Part shown: positions 20,810-31,122 of the stretch, piece after piece | Position numbering within the stretch: position 1 is the stretch's first letter | Layout: the number at the start of each line of letters is the position of its first letter | DNA from: Burkholderia sp. D-99 | GTDB taxonomy: Bacteria; Pseudomonadota; Gammaproteobacteria; Burkholderiales; Burkholderiaceae | Assembly: GCF_011605345.1 (NCBI RefSeq) | Contig: NZ_JAAOXM010000019.1 | Location: 1-64,000 of the forward strand | Length of the DNA: 64,000 nucleotides | Reading direction: 5' to 3' | Program-made: the position numbers and the translations under genes | Notes under the pieces: generated by a model | What the model was told of the DNA's origin: nothing | What the model saw: only the letters and a program-made list of their open reading frames with translations | Databases searched by the model: none

Positions 20810-20856
20810 CAGAGTTTGTTCACCAGATAAGACGCCGGCGAACCGGCCGGGACCGG

Positions 20857-22035
20857 TTAGCGCCCGTGTTCGGAAATCGTGTGGTCTTCGTGTGGTTCAG
20901 CGGAGGCGCCGTCGAGCGCGCCGCTGGGTAACGTCGCGCTGGAGAGGTGTTCCGCGGAGGCGATTTCGGCGATGGCGGCACGCAACGTATCAAGACCCTG
21001 ACCGGTGCGCGCGCTCAAAAAGACGCGCGAAATATTACCATATTCGTCCCGCTCGACCGCGTCGCCGCGGGCCGCCAGCTCGGGTACGGCGTCGATCTTG
21101 TTGAACACCAGCACCTGACGGATCGTGTCCGCGCCGATTTCGTGCAGCACGCCGTTGACCTGCTCGATCTGCTCGAGCCTGACCGCGCTCGATGCATCGA
21201 CCACATGCAGCAGCAGATCCGCGTGAATCGTTTCCTCGAGGGTCGCACGGAATGCAGCGACCAGCTGGTGAGGCAACTCGCGGATGAACCCGACCGTATC
21301 CGACACAACGATCTGGCCGACCTCGTCGCCGAGGTACACGCGCCGCGACGTCGTGTCGAGCGTGGCGAACAGCTGGTCGGCCGCATACGCCTGCGCTTTG
21401 GTCAGCGCATTGAACAGCGTCGACTTGCCCGCGTTCGTATAGCCGACGAGCGACACCGACATCGTGCCGCTGCGCGCGCGCTGACGGCGTTGCGTGCTGT
21501 GTTGCCGGCGCAGCCGGTCGAGCCGCGACTTCAGCATCTTGATGCGCTCGCCGATCAGCCGACGGTCGGTTTCGAGCTGGGTTTCGCCAGGGCCGCGCAG
21601 GCCGATACCACCCTTCTGCCGTTCGAGGTGGGTCCACGCGCGAATGAGTCGCGTCGACAGGTACTGAAGCTGCGCGAGTTCGACCTGCAGCTTGCCTTCG
21701 TGGCTACGGGCGCGCTGCGCAAAGATGTCGAGGATGAGACTGGTGCGATCGACCACACGCCTGTTAAGTGCCTGCTCCAGATTACGTTGCTGGGCGGGCG
21801 CCAGTGCGTGGTTGAAGATGACGATTTCGACGTTGTGCGCGTCGCAGGCGAGCCGGAGTTCTTCGGCTTTGCCGCTGCCGATGAACATCTTGGCATCGGG
21901 ACTGGCGCGACGACCCGTGAGGGTGACGGCGGGACGGGCCCCCGCGCTGGAGGCGAGAAGACTGAGTTCTTCGAGACTGGCTTCGAAATCGGTCTTGCCG
22001 AAATCGATGCCGACGAGCGCTGCGTTGATCAAATT
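20857..22035 (-). CDS. hflX: Ribosome-associated GTPase HflX
   Basis: About 392 residues. The HflX N-terminal domain (GSGKAEELR region) and a coiled-coil linker precede the GTPase domain with G1 GYTNAGKST, G3 DTVGF and G4 FNKID. HflX splits stalled 70S ribosomes after stress. No ATG or GTG start is available between the hfq stop and the conserved INAALVGIDFGKTDF; TTG codons at 22035 and 22047 are the candidates, and I favour 22035. Neither has a clear ribosome site, so expression may be weak or coupled to hfq. Confidence 0.93.
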   Translation of the reverse strand, partial: NLINAALVGIDFGKTDFEASLEELSLLASSAGARPAVTLTGRRASPDAKMFIGSGKAEELRLACDAHNVEIVIFNHALAPAQQRNLEQALNRRVVDRTSLILDIFAQRARSHEGKLQVELAQLQYLSTRLIRAWTHLERQKGGIGLRGPGETQLETDRRLIGERIKMLKSRLDRLRRQHSTQRRQRARSGTMSVSLVGYTNAGKSTLFNALTKAQAYAADQLFATLDTTSRRVYLGDEVGQIVVSDTVGFIRELPHQLVAAFRATLEETIHADLLLHVVDASSAVRLEQIEQVNGVLHEIGADTIRQVLVFNKIDAVPELAARGDAVERDEYGNISRVFLSARTGQGLDTLRAAIAEIASAEHLSSATLPSGALDGASAEPHEDHTISEHGR

Positions 22036-22104
22036 ATCGGGTGTCAAGATAAGGCGGCTGGCATCGGTCGCTCGCGGCGACCGGATGCCGGCCGCTGCGA
22101 TAGG

Positions 22105-22344
22105 TTAGGACGAGGCTTCCGCGTCCGGGTGGAAATTCACCGGGCGCGCCGGCACGACCGTCGAGATGGCGTGCTTGTACACCATCTGGGTCACCGTATT
22201 ACGGAGCAACACGACGTACTGGTCGAACGATTCAATGTTCCCTTGAAGCTTGATGCCATTGACGAGGTAGATCGAAACGGGAACGTGCTCTTTGCGCAGT
22301 GCGTTCAAAAACGGGTCTTGTAACAATTGCCCTTTGTTGCTCAT
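22105..22344 (-). CDS. hfq: RNA chaperone Hfq
   Basis: 79 residues from the ATG at 22344 ([20 protein letters not shown]). It carries the Sm1 ([23 protein letters not shown]) and Sm2 ([11 protein letters not shown]) motifs of the hexameric Sm-like protein that pairs small RNAs with mRNAs. The C-terminal tail is short, as in other Burkholderia Hfq. An upstream in-frame ATG at 22356 is less likely. It is located between der and hflX. Confidence 0.97.
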
Positions 22345-22418
22345 GGCGTACTCCATCTTTTTTTGCAGGTTGATCTGGATTGGCGGCGAAGAAAAAGAGA
22401 TCCGGCGCCAATCGCTAC

Positions 22419-22424
22419 ACTATA
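22419..22424 (-). promoter_or_regulatory. Candidate -10 box for hfq
   Basis: TATAGT on the minus strand in the 155-bp der-hfq gap, about 75 bases before the hfq start. No convincing -35 was seen. Confidence 0.35.
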
Positions 22425-22499
22425 GCCGATTTTGCCTGGCCAGCCCGGGGCATAGGCCTTGCGGCCAACCCCTTGCATAACGGGTGTAACAGGCGTGCT

Positions 22500-23837
22500 T
22501 CAGCTCTTGTCCGCGTACGGATTGTTCGACGAACGGAACTCTATGCGCAATGGAGTCCCCGTCAGTGAGAAAGTTTCGCGGAACCGGTTTTCCAGGTAAC
22601 GCTTGTACGTTTCCGTCACGGCGTCGAGTGCATTGCCGTGGATGACGATGATCGGCGGATTCTGGCCGCCCTGGTGCGCGTAGCGCAGCTTCGGACGCAC
22701 CGGGCCGCGACGGCGCGGCTGCTGGAACTCGACCGCCTCGATCAGCGCGCGCGTGAGCTTCGGCGTCGGCAGCTTCGCCATTGCCGCCGCGTACGCGTCG
22801 TCGACCGAGCGCATCAGCGTGCCGATGCCCGTCTTCTTCGTGGCCGAAATGAAGTGCGATTTCGCGAAGTCGAGGAATTTCAGCTTGCGGGTCAAATCCG
22901 CTTTCGCCCGATCGCGCGCATGCTCGTCGAGCCCGTCCCACTTGTTGACGCCGATCACGAGCGCGCGGCCCTGCTCGACGACGAAGCCGGCGATGTGCGC
23001 GTCCTGGTCGGAAATGTCCTGCTGCGCATCGAGCAGAAGAATGACGACGTTCGCGTCGGAGATCGACTGCAGCGTCTTCACGACCGAGAACTTCTCGATC
23101 GCCTCGAACACCTTGCCGCGGCGCCGCAAGCCGGCCGTGTCGATCAGCGTGTATTTCTTGCCGTTACGCTCGAAGTCGACATAGATCGAATCGCGCGTCG
23201 TGCCCGGCATGTCGAACGCGATCACGCGATCCTCGCCGATCAGCGCGTTGACGAGCGTCGACTTGCCGACGTTCGGGCGACCGACGATCGCAATCTTGAT
23301 GCCGCGCGACGGGTCGTTCTCGTCCTCTTCCGCCGGACGGTCGGCGTACGCGACCTCCAGCGCTTCGTTGATCATGTCGGTCACGCCGTCACCGTGCGCG
23401 GCCGAGATCGCGCGCGGGTCGCCGAGCCCGAGCTCATAGAAGTCGGTCGCGACCGCCGTGTACTTCATCCCCTCGGCCTTGTTGACGACGAGGAAGATCG
23501 GCCGGCCGGTCTTGCGCAGGTAGTCGGCGATCGACTTGTCCTGCGGCGCGAGCCCGTTGCGGCCGTCGACGATGAACACGACGACGTCGGCTTCCTCGAC
23601 GGCCTGGCGCGTCTGGCGCGCCATCTCGTGCAGGATGCCGTCCTTCGCGACGGGCTCGAAGCCGCCGGTATCGACGACCAGGTACGGCCGCTCGCCCGTC
23701 CGCCCTTCGCCGTAATGGCGATCGCGCGTCAGGCCCGGCAAGTCGGCGACCAGCGCATCACGCGAACGCGTGAGCCGGTTGAACAGCGTGGATTTCCCCA
23801 CATTGGGGCGCCCAACAAGGGCAATGACCGGTTTCAT
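22500..23837 (-). CDS. der: Ribosome-assembly GTPase Der (EngA)
   Basis: 445 residues with two GTPase domains in tandem, each with GRPNVGKST (about 8-16 and 188-196), and a C-terminal KH-like domain ending near [22 protein letters not shown]. This arrangement is unique to Der, which is needed for 50S subunit maturation. It lies downstream of bamB across a hairpin-rich 247-bp gap. Confidence 0.97.
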   Translation of the reverse strand: MKPVIALVGRPNVGKSTLFNRLTRSRDALVADLPGLTRDRHYGEGRTGERPYLVVDTGGFEPVAKDGILHEMARQTRQAVEEADVVVFIVDGRNGLAPQDKSIADYLRKTGRPIFLVVNKAEGMKYTAVATDFYELGLGDPRAISAAHGDGVTDMINEALEVAYADRPAEEDENDPSRGIKIAIVGRPNVGKSTLVNALIGEDRVIAFDMPGTTRDSIYVDFERNGKKYTLIDTAGLRRRGKVFEAIEKFSVVKTLQSISDANVVILLLDAQQDISDQDAHIAGFVVEQGRALVIGVNKWDGLDEHARDRAKADLTRKLKFLDFAKSHFISATKKTGIGTLMRSVDDAYAAAMAKLPTPKLTRALIEAVEFQQPRRRGPVRPKLRYAHQGGQNPPIIVIHGNALDAVTETYKRYLENRFRETFSLTGTPLRIEFRSSNNPYADKS

Positions 23838-23860
23838 CTGTGTTTTCTACGGTGAAGCGC

Positions 23861-24070
23861 AGCAGCGGGAGGCCCGCTGCTGCGGGCGGCTGCGCTGAAT
23901 GAAAATATCACGAATTCGCGCAGCGCCGGATGCGCGCGCCGGGCGCGCGTTACGCGCCGTCGTCTTTCGTCTCGAACTGCCTTTCAAATACCGAGCGGCC
24001 GGGAGCACCGGCCGCCTTCAAGTCGCGCGAGCGCGGCGCGCGGGACAAGCCCGTCGCGCCGCGCTCGCGC
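23861..24070. repeat. Cluster of four hairpins between bamB and der
   Basis: Four inverted repeats fill the gap. They are 23861-23881 (9-bp stem, 3-base loop), 23942-23958 (GGCGCG/CGCGCC), 23995-24015 (GCGGCCGG/CCGGCCGC, 5-base loop) and 24025-24070 (a 16-bp perfect stem plus an inner 4-bp CGGG/CCCG stem with one bulged base). None has a T-tract, so they look like RNA-processing or stability structures, or palindromic repeats, more than terminators. Confidence 0.7.
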
Positions 24071-24084
24071 ATGTTTCCTGCGCG

Positions 24085-25230
24085 TCAGCGCGGACGGAAT
24101 CCGTACAGGCCGCCGTCCTTCGTCTGCACGACGAGCGTATTGCCTGCGAGGACCGGCGCCGCCGTAATCGCGCTGCCGTCGGTCTTCATCCGTGCGATGA
24201 AGGTGCCGTCTTCGCGCGACAGGAAGTGCACGAAGCCCTTGTAATCGCCCATCACGACCGCGTGCCCGAGCAGATACGGCACGCCGACGTCACGGCTCTT
24301 CAGCTTGTCGTTGCGCCAGAGCTGGTTGCCCGAAGCGGCATCGTACGCGGTCACGACCGACCAATCGTCGCCGCCGGCGACGACCGAATCGTCCTGCGCG
24401 AGGCCGCTGCGGCTCGAGAACGCCTTTTCCCACAGCGGGCGCCCCGAGTTCGCATCGAAGCAGCCGAGCTGCCCCTGGAACGTCACCGCGCAGGCTTCCG
24501 CGCCCACGAGCGTCGGCGGGCCGCTGACGTCGTTGATGCGCTCGACCTCGGTCACGCCCTTCGGGAACGAGACAGGTGTCTGCCAGAACGGCTCGCCCGT
24601 CTGCAGGTTGATCGCGACCAGTCCGCCGCCGGGGAAGCCCGCCAGCACCGCCGCGTCACCTGCGAACGTCATGCCGGCCGACACGCGCAGGTTCAGCGGC
24701 ACCGCGCGGTTGCGGTAGTTCCACTTCTGCTCGCCCGTCTGCGCGTTGAACGCGATCACCTGGCCGTCGATCGTGCGGACGACCACCAGGCCGTTGCCGA
24801 CGAGCGGCGGCGAGAAGATCTCGCCCTGCACGCTGGTCTTCCACAGTTGCTTGCCGTCCGGACCCAGCACGAACACGCCGCCCTTCAGCGCGCCGACCGC
24901 GGTCAGGTTGCCGTCGCTGCCGACACCAGCCGACAGGTCCGAACCGACCTTCGAACGCCAGAGCGTCTGGCCCGTCTTCGCGTCGATCTTCTCGACCGAA
25001 CCGTTTTCGCCCGCCGCATAGACGGCGTCGCCCACGGCCACCGGCGAGAACAGGTAGCGTCCACCCTTGCCGACGCTCGCCTTCCAGACCTGTTGCACGT
25101 CCATCACGGGCTTGAACTCGGTGAGCGGCGTCGGCACGCGGCGCGCGTCCTTCGACGACGAGCAGGCCGCCAATGCGAGGACAGCCGCCGCGCAGGCAGC
25201 GGGCACAGCGTAACGTTTCAGCAAATTCAT
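24085..25230 (-). CDS. bamB: Outer-membrane assembly lipoprotein BamB
   Basis: 381 residues. The lipobox LALAACSSS gives mature Cys22. An eight-bladed PQQ-like beta-propeller follows, with repeats such as GEQKWNYRN, GEPFWQTP and GNQLWRND. BamB is the accessory scaffold of the BAM complex; BamD is also in this window. It follows a YfgM-like gene by about 40 bp, the conserved hisS-yfgM-bamB-der order. Confidence 0.96.
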   Translation of the reverse strand: MNLLKRYAVPAACAAAVLALAACSSSKDARRVPTPLTEFKPVMDVQQVWKASVGKGGRYLFSPVAVGDAVYAAGENGSVEKIDAKTGQTLWRSKVGSDLSAGVGSDGNLTAVGALKGGVFVLGPDGKQLWKTSVQGEIFSPPLVGNGLVVVRTIDGQVIAFNAQTGEQKWNYRNRAVPLNLRVSAGMTFAGDAAVLAGFPGGGLVAINLQTGEPFWQTPVSFPKGVTEVERINDVSGPPTLVGAEACAVTFQGQLGCFDANSGRPLWEKAFSSRSGLAQDDSVVAGGDDWSVVTAYDAASGNQLWRNDKLKSRDVGVPYLLGHAVVMGDYKGFVHFLSREDGTFIARMKTDGSAITAAPVLAGNTLVVQTKDGGLYGFRPR

Positions 25231-25271
25231 CGGTTAGCGAAGCAGAGTTAAGAGGTTGAGGGGACCGGGGT

Positions 25272-25901
25272 TCAGCCGCCGAGCGCGTCCAGCTTGAACT
25301 GCACGAGCTGGCGCGCAGACTGGTCGTCCTTCGACAGGCCGTCGAGCGCGAGCTTGTAAGCGGCACGCGCGTCGTCGGTCTTGCCTTGCGCGGCAAGCAG
25401 ATCGCCGCGGCGATCGGCCACGAGGCCCTTGAATGCATCGACCGGCGTACCCGACAGCAGCGCGAGGCCCGCGTCGTACGCCTTCTCGTCGAGCAGCAGC
25501 GACGCGAGACGCAGCTTCGCGATCTGCTTGTACTCGTCATCCTTGGCGTGATCGGCAGCCCATTGCAGCTGCGCCTTCGCACCTGCCGCGTCGCCGGCCG
25601 CGTAAAGCGTCTTCGCAGCGGAGAGCGCCGTCATCTGTGCATACGGCGTGCTGCCGAACTTGTCTTCCATGTCGGCGGCCGCGCGAGCCATCGTCGCCTT
25701 GTCGTTCGCGGCGGCAGCCTTCTGGACCTGTTCGTACAGCCCGGACGCCTCGGCAGCCTGACGGCGCTGCCAGTAGTTCCAGCCATTGAAACCGGCCGCG
25801 ACGACGAGCGCCGCGAGCACGATCCACGTGGTGAGGTTGCCCCAGCGGGCCCACCACGCCTTGAGACTTTCAATCGATTCTTGTTCGTCGTGATAACTCA
25901 T
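25272..25901 (-). CDS. YfgM-like membrane-anchored TPR protein
   Basis: 209 residues. A short cytosolic segment and one transmembrane helix (about 22-42, TTWIVLAALVVAAGFNGW) precede a periplasmic tetratricopeptide-like domain. It corresponds to E. coli YfgM (DUF2133), an ancillary SecYEG translocon subunit that hands proteins to periplasmic chaperones. Placement between hisS and bamB supports this. Confidence 0.88.
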   Translation of the reverse strand: MSYHDEQESIESLKAWWARWGNLTTWIVLAALVVAAGFNGWNYWQRRQAAEASGLYEQVQKAAAANDKATMARAAADMEDKFGSTPYAQMTALSAAKTLYAAGDAAGAKAQLQWAADHAKDDEYKQIAKLRLASLLLDEKAYDAGLALLSGTPVDAFKGLVADRRGDLLAAQGKTDDARAAYKLALDGLSKDDQSARQLVQFKLDALGG

Positions 25902-25956
25902 CGGCGAGCGATTCCTTCCTGTTCAGGCCTTTCTTGTCGAGCGGATGCCGGCGCGA

Positions 25957-27297
25957 TCAGTCGTCGCCGTCTTCGGCGGATGCAACCATCGCATTGATTA
26001 GGAATTCGGTCAAGCCTTCGACCGGTACGGTCTGCTGAACGTTCTTTTCCCCATCTCCGCCCGCACCGCGCAGCGCCTTCACGCCCACCGTACCGTTCGC
26101 AACCTCTTCTTCGCCGAAGATCACCGCGAACGCGGCGCCGCTTGCGTCGGCCCGTTTCATTTGCGACTTGAAGCTCGCCGGCGCGCCGTCGGCGCTGCAG
26201 TGGAAGATCACGTCGAGACCCGTATCGCGCAGGCGCTCGGCCGCGATGAACGCCTGTTCGCGCGCGGTCTCACCCTGGTGCACGACGTACACGTCGACGC
26301 CTTCCTGCTCGGGCGCGAGATCGTCTTCCTTCAGCAGTTCGAGGATCCGCTCGATGCCCATCGCCCAGCCGCACGCCGCGGTCGGCTTGCCACCGAGCTG
26401 CTCGATCAGCGGATCGTAGCGCCCGCCCGCCGCAACCGTGCCCTGCGCGCCGAGCTTGTCGGTCACCCACTCGAACACGGTCAGGTTGTAGTAGTCGAGG
26501 CCACGCACGAGACGCGGGTTGATCTTGAACGGAATGTTGTTCGCGAGCAGCAGGCGCTGCAGTCCTTCGAAGTGCGCGCGCGATTCGTCGCCGAGGAAGT
26601 CGATCAGCTTCGGTGCGTTCTGCGCGATTTCCTGCAGCGCGGGATTCTTCGTGTCGAGCACGCGCAGCGGGTTCGTATACAGACGGCGCTTCGCATCCTC
26701 GTCGAGCACGTCGGCGAACTGCTCGAGGTACTTGATCAGTTCGACGCGGTGTGCGGCACGCTCTTCCGCGAGGCCGAGCGAGTTGATCTCGAGCTTGATG
26801 CCGGTCAGGCCGAGGTCATCCCACAGGCGCTGGCACATCATGATGATCTCGGCATCCGCATCGGGGCCCGCGAAGCCGAGCGCCTCGACGCCGACCTGGT
26901 GGAACTGGCGATAGCGGCCGCGTTGCGGGCGCTCGTGACGGAACATCGGGCCGATGTACCACAGGCGCTTCGGGCCGTCGTACAGCATGTTGTGCTCGAT
27001 CGACGCGCGCACCACAGCCGCGGTGTTTTCCGGGCGCATCGTCAGGTTCTCGCCGTTCAGCGCGTCGGTGAAGCTGTACATCTCCTTCTCGACGATGTCG
27101 GTGACTTCGCCGATGCCGCGCGTGAAGAGCTGCGTGTGTTCGACGATCGGCGTGCGGATGTTCTGGTAGCCGTACGCGCGCAGCAGCGATTTCACGGTAG
27201 CTTCGAAGAATTCCCACAGGCCGGCATCCTGCGGAAGGATGTCGTTCATGCCTTTGACGCCGGTGAGCTTCTCGATCTTGCGTTTCTGTTCAGTCAT
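25957..27297 (-). CDS. hisS: Histidyl-tRNA synthetase
   Basis: 446 residues. Class II synthetase with [15 protein letters not shown] at the N-terminus, motif 2 [21 protein letters not shown], the histidine-specific segment [15 protein letters not shown], motif 3 [10 protein letters not shown], and the C-terminal anticodon-binding domain (about 340-430). The C-terminal domain separates it from HisZ at 17-18 kb. It lies 20 bp downstream of ispG. Confidence 0.97.
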   Translation of the reverse strand: MTEQKRKIEKLTGVKGMNDILPQDAGLWEFFEATVKSLLRAYGYQNIRTPIVEHTQLFTRGIGEVTDIVEKEMYSFTDALNGENLTMRPENTAAVVRASIEHNMLYDGPKRLWYIGPMFRHERPQRGRYRQFHQVGVEALGFAGPDADAEIIMMCQRLWDDLGLTGIKLEINSLGLAEERAAHRVELIKYLEQFADVLDEDAKRRLYTNPLRVLDTKNPALQEIAQNAPKLIDFLGDESRAHFEGLQRLLLANNIPFKINPRLVRGLDYYNLTVFEWVTDKLGAQGTVAAGGRYDPLIEQLGGKPTAACGWAMGIERILELLKEDDLAPEQEGVDVYVVHQGETAREQAFIAAERLRDTGLDVIFHCSADGAPASFKSQMKRADASGAAFAVIFGEEEVANGTVGVKALRGAGGDGEKNVQQTVPVEGLTEFLINAMVASAEDGDD

Positions 27298-27317
27298 CGT
27301 TCGTGTGTGTGGACGAA

Positions 27318-28634
27318 TTAGTTCAGGGCCTCGGTGCGGCCGTAATTGCGTGCGACGTAGTCGCTGACGATCTGCTGGAATTCCTCGGCGATCCGCTCGC
27401 CGCGCAGCGTCTTGACCTTCTCGCCGTCGATGAAGACGGGTGCGGCCGGGTTCTCGCCCGAACCCGGCAGGCTGATGCCGATGTTCGCGTGCTTCGACTC
27501 ACCCGGGCCGTTGACGATGCAGCCCATCACCGCGACGTTCATCTTCTCGACGCCCGGGTACTCCTTGCGCCAGACCGGCATCTGCTCACGCAAGTAGGTC
27601 TGGATCTGCATCGCGAGCTCCTGGAACAGCGTGCTCGTCGTGCGGCCGCAGCCCGGGCACGCGATCACCATCGGTGCGAACGAGCGCAGGCCCATCGTCT
27701 GCAGGATTTCCTGGCCGACGATCACTTCGCCCGTGCGCGGCGCGCCCGGTTCCGGCGTCAGCGAGATGCGGATCGTGTCGCCGATCCCTTCCTGCAGCAG
27801 CACGCCGAGTGCGGCCGTCGACGCGACGATGCCCTTCGAGCCCATGCCGGCTTCGGTCAGCCCGAGGTGCAGCGCGAAGCCGCAGCGGCGGCCGAGCTCG
27901 CGGTACACGGCGATCAGGTCCTGCACGCCGCTGACCTTGCACGACAGCACGATGCGGTCACGGCCGAGGCCGAGTTCGACCGCACGCTCGGCCGACCCGA
28001 TCGCCGACTGGATCAGCGCCTCGTACATCACGCTTTGCGCGCCCCACGGCTGCGAGCGTGCACCGTTCTCGTCCATCATGCGCGCGAGCAGGTCCTGGTC
28101 GAGGCTGCCCCAGTTCACGCCGATTCGCACGACCTTGTCGTACTTGGCCGCGGCCTCGATCATCAGTGCGAACTGCGTATCGCGTTTTGCGCCCTGGCCG
28201 ACGTTGCCGGGGTTGATCCGGTACTTCGACAGCGCCTCCGCGCAGCCCGGGTAATCGCGCAGCAGCAGGTGGCCGTTGTAGTGGAAATCGCCGACGAGCG
28301 GCACGGTCACGCCCATGCGGTCGAGCTGCTCGCGGATCGCCGGCACGGCGGCCGCGGCCTCGGGCGTGTTGACCGTGATGCGCACCAGTTCGGAGCCTGC
28401 GTTCGCGAGTTCCTTGATCTGGATCGCCGTGCCGATCGCGTCGGCCGTGTCGGTATTCGTCATCGACTGCACGCGCACCGGCGCGTCGCCGCCGATCGTC
28501 ACGAGCTGCCCGCCCCAGCGGACATCCACCGCATGCGATACGCGGCGCGGCTGATGCCCGCCGAACACCGGCTCGGTTGAACAAATCTGACTGCTGCGTG
28601 GGGATTGAGCTTCGGATTGCATCGATAGATCCAT
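27318..28634 (-). CDS. ispG: 4-Hydroxy-3-methylbut-2-enyl diphosphate synthase IspG
   Basis: 438 residues. It is the Fe-S enzyme of the MEP isoprenoid pathway. The TIM-barrel start is [11 protein letters not shown]. The cluster cysteines are in [14 protein letters not shown] and [14 protein letters not shown] central insert between barrel and cluster domain is typical of proteobacteria. The start is uncertain: ATG 28634 or 28622, neither with a good ribosome site, and a 10-bp inverted repeat lies just before. It indirectly supplies prenyl diphosphates such as those used by the terpene synthase at 11.7 kb. Confidence 0.95.
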   Translation of the reverse strand: MDLSMQSEAQSPRSSQICSTEPVFGGHQPRRVSHAVDVRWGGQLVTIGGDAPVRVQSMTNTDTADAIGTAIQIKELANAGSELVRITVNTPEAAAAVPAIREQLDRMGVTVPLVGDFHYNGHLLLRDYPGCAEALSKYRINPGNVGQGAKRDTQFALMIEAAAKYDKVVRIGVNWGSLDQDLLARMMDENGARSQPWGAQSVMYEALIQSAIGSAERAVELGLGRDRIVLSCKVSGVQDLIAVYRELGRRCGFALHLGLTEAGMGSKGIVASTAALGVLLQEGIGDTIRISLTPEPGAPRTGEVIVGQEILQTMGLRSFAPMVIACPGCGRTTSTLFQELAMQIQTYLREQMPVWRKEYPGVEKMNVAVMGCIVNGPGESKHANIGISLPGSGENPAAPVFIDGEKVKTLRGERIAEEFQQIVSDYVARNYGRTEALN

Positions 28635-28643
28635 TTACGCGGA

Positions 28644-28664
28644 ATGCGCCGCGACGCGGCGCAT
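28644..28664. repeat. Near-perfect palindrome in the ispG leader
   Basis: ATGCGCCGCG and CGCGGCGCAT around a single base, 9 bases before the first ispG ATG. In RNA it would form a stable hairpin close to the start codon. Confidence 0.6.
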
Positions 28665-28673
28665 GAATTGAAA

Positions 28674-28730
28674 AAGCGCCGTGCCCTCACGGCCTGCCGA
28701 TATCGACGACAGGCCTTCGCCACGGCGCTT
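28674..28730 (-). terminator. Long nested hairpin with T-run between rodZ and ispG
   Basis: On the minus strand, an outer 10-bp stem AAGCGCCGTG/CACGGCGCTT encloses an inner GGCCTG/CAGGCC stem. The right arm runs straight into five T, 5 bases after the rodZ stop. It looks like an intrinsic terminator or attenuator inside the series, so ispG may have its own promoter or receive only read-through. Confidence 0.65.
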
Positions 28731-28734
28731 GACG

Positions 28735-29763
28735 TCAGGGCAACGTGAACCGCGCCACGTTACCCCGCGCTGCCGAATATTTTGCCGGATCGACGGGTTT
28801 CCCGTCGAACGCAACTGCGTCGAGGCCTGCCTTGTTGCCGATCGTGACCTTGAACGGGCCGTCGCCCGCGACCTGCTTCGCCTCGCCGCCCCGCACCAGC
28901 CCGGAGAACAGCTCCTTGCCGTTCTTGTCGCGCACGCTGAACCAGCTGTCCTGCTTGACCTTCAGTTCCACCATCGACTGGCCAGCCGCAACCGCGACGC
29001 TCGCCGGCTGAGCCGGCGCGGCGGCGCTTGTCGCCGTCGTTGCCACGACGGGCTGCGACGCGGCCGCCGTCACGACCGGCGCCACCGGCGCGGGCGCCGG
29101 AACAGCCGATGCAATTGCCGGCGCCGGGGCTGCGGATGCAGCAGCCGGGGCCGGAACCTCATTCGCGATCACGGCAGACGCGCCGCTCGAGGCCGCCTCT
29201 TCGACGGATGACGAGGATGCCGCCGCCGGCACGCTCGCGGCCGACGCATGCTCCGCGTCGCCGCTCTTGAAGCGCGCGAGCAGGCTCGACGAATCGCCGC
29301 CAGTGTGCCACATCAGTACGGCAACCACCGCGACCACGACAATCGCCGTGCCCCACAGCCACGGGTGATGCCGCGACGACCCGCCCAGCGGAATCGACAC
29401 GCGGCCGCGCGGCAGATCCGTCCCCGACGACGCGGGCATCGACAAGTCGACTTCCGGCACCCCGCGCTCACGACGCAACGCCTGCGCGAACGGTTCCGGA
29501 TCGACGCCTAGCATCTTCGCGTAGCTGCGCACGACGCCGAGCGCAAACGTGACGCCGGGCAAATGGCTGATGTCACCCGCCTCGAGCGCCCGGAGCTTCT
29601 GCGGTGCGACCTTGAGTCGCGCCGACACGTCGTCGACGGTCCACCCTCTTGTCTCCCGAAGCTGCGCCAGTCGGCTTCCGACCGCCGCAAGCGATTCCAA
29701 CCCTGCCGGTGCCGGCTTCGCGCCATTCGTCTCTGCGCCGTTAGACGGCTGCGGCTCACTCAT
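28735..29763 (-). CDS. rodZ: RodZ-like cell-shape protein (HTH plus DUF4115)
   Basis: 342 residues. The N-terminal helix-turn-helix domain (about 25-95, SRLAQLRETRGWTVDDVSARL) precedes one transmembrane helix (about 136-156), a Pro/Ala/Ser-rich periplasmic stretch and a C-terminal DUF4115 domain (about 255-342). RodZ links MreB filaments to the elongation machinery. The order rlmN-rodZ-ispG is conserved, but the usual pilF/pilW gene between rlmN and rodZ is absent; only 164 bp lies there. Confidence 0.9.
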   Translation of the reverse strand: MSEPQPSNGAETNGAKPAPAGLESLAAVGSRLAQLRETRGWTVDDVSARLKVAPQKLRALEAGDISHLPGVTFALGVVRSYAKMLGVDPEPFAQALRRERGVPEVDLSMPASSGTDLPRGRVSIPLGGSSRHHPWLWGTAIVVVAVVAVLMWHTGGDSSSLLARFKSGDAEHASAASVPAAASSSSVEEAASSGASAVIANEVPAPAAASAAPAPAIASAVPAPAPVAPVVTAAASQPVVATTATSAAAPAQPASVAVAAGQSMVELKVKQDSWFSVRDKNGKELFSGLVRGGEAKQVAGDGPFKVTIGNKAGLDAVAFDGKPVDPAKYSAARGNVARFTLP

Positions 29764-29927
29764 CCTTGTCCTCGCGTCGATTCTTCTTCACTGGCGGCCG
29801 CCACCGGTTCCCGCCGGCCGGCACCCGCAACTGTCCATACCATGCGCGACGCCGAGGCGCCGCGACCGATCGCTATTCGCGTGTTGTACCGCCAACAGGC
29901 CCTGGCATCCCCGGCCAGGCATCCCTG

Positions 29928-31067
29928 TCAAACTGCCCGAACTTCGATGATTTTTCCTGCAGTACCCGTTCGTTCCGCGAGGCGCGTGCGATCCTTCACC
30001 GCGCCGGCCAGCTGGCCGCACGCGGCATCGATGTCGTCGCCGCGCGTCTTGCGCACGGTCGTGACGACACCCGCGTCGATGAGGACCTGTGCAAAGCGCT
30101 TGATCTGCTCCGGCTTCGAGCGGATGAGGCCCGATTCCGGAAACGGATTGAACGGGATCAGATTGAACTTGCACGGCACGTCGCGCGTGACGGCCAGCAA
30201 TTCGCGTGCATGCGCTTCGGTGTCGTTGACGCCGTCCAGCATGCAGTATTCGAAAGTAATGAAGTCGCGCGGCGCGACTTTCAGATAACGCTGGCAAGCC
30301 GCCATCAGCTCGCGCAGCGGGTACTTCTTGTTGAGCGGCACCAGCTCGTCGCGCAGCGCATCGTTCGGCGCGTGCAGCGAAACGGCCAGCGCAACCGGCA
30401 GCTCGGCACCGAGGCGGTCCATCATCGGCACCACGCCGGACGTCGACAGCGTAACGCGGCGGCGCGACAGGCCGTACGCATTGTCGTCGAGCATCAGCCG
30501 CATCGCCGGCACGACTGCGCTGTAATTCAGCAGCGGCTCGCCCATGCCCATCATCACCACGTTGGTGACGACCCGTTCGGCCTTGCCGTTCGGGCCGGGC
30601 GCGCGGCCCAGCGACGCTCGCAATGCAAATTCGGCCATGCGGAGCTGGCCAATGATTTCGGCTGTCGACAGGTTGCGGGAAAAGCCCTGCTTGCCCGTCG
30701 AACAGAAGCGGCAGTTGACCGCACACCCGGCTTGCGACGACACGCACAGCGTGCCGCGCGTCTCTTCCGGGATGAACACGGTTTCGACCGCATTGCCGTT
30801 TCCGACGTCGATCAGCCACTTGCGCGTGCCGTCGGCGGAAACGTGATCGCTGGCGATCTCGGGCATGCCGATCGACGCGCGGCCCTTGAGTTTCTCTCTC
30901 AAGGACTTCGCGAGATCGGTCATGCCGTCGAAATCGCCAGCGTTGTACTGATGGATCCAGCGCTGCAACTGCTTGGCGCGGAACGGCTTCTCGCCGAGGC
31001 TGCCGCAGTACGCGACAAGACCCTCGGCATCGAAGTCGAGAAGATTGACGGAAGTTTCGCTCGTCAT
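29928..31067 (-). CDS. rlmN: Dual-specificity RNA (A2503/A37) methyltransferase RlmN
   Basis: 379 residues. Radical-SAM enzyme that methylates C2 of A2503 in 23S rRNA and A37 in some tRNAs. The cluster motif is [11 protein letters not shown] (CX3CX2C). [10 protein letters not shown] and the C-terminal [13 protein letters not shown], with the second catalytic cysteine, are present. It lies 55 bp downstream of ndk. Confidence 0.97.
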   Translation of the reverse strand: MTSETSVNLLDFDAEGLVAYCGSLGEKPFRAKQLQRWIHQYNAGDFDGMTDLAKSLREKLKGRASIGMPEIASDHVSADGTRKWLIDVGNGNAVETVFIPEETRGTLCVSSQAGCAVNCRFCSTGKQGFSRNLSTAEIIGQLRMAEFALRASLGRAPGPNGKAERVVTNVVMMGMGEPLLNYSAVVPAMRLMLDDNAYGLSRRRVTLSTSGVVPMMDRLGAELPVALAVSLHAPNDALRDELVPLNKKYPLRELMAACQRYLKVAPRDFITFEYCMLDGVNDTEAHARELLAVTRDVPCKFNLIPFNPFPESGLIRSKPEQIKRFAQVLIDAGVVTTVRKTRGDDIDAACGQLAGAVKDRTRLAERTGTAGKIIEVRAV

Positions 31068-31122
31068 GATGTGCTGCCTTGCCGCGTGCGCTGGATCCTG
31101 CCTACTTGCTGTCAGCCAGGGC

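Noticed and set aside
29764-29927. Possible remnant of a pilF/pilW gene between rlmN and rodZ
   Set aside because: Only 164 bp, no TPR-like coding segment in any frame; treated as plain intergenic.
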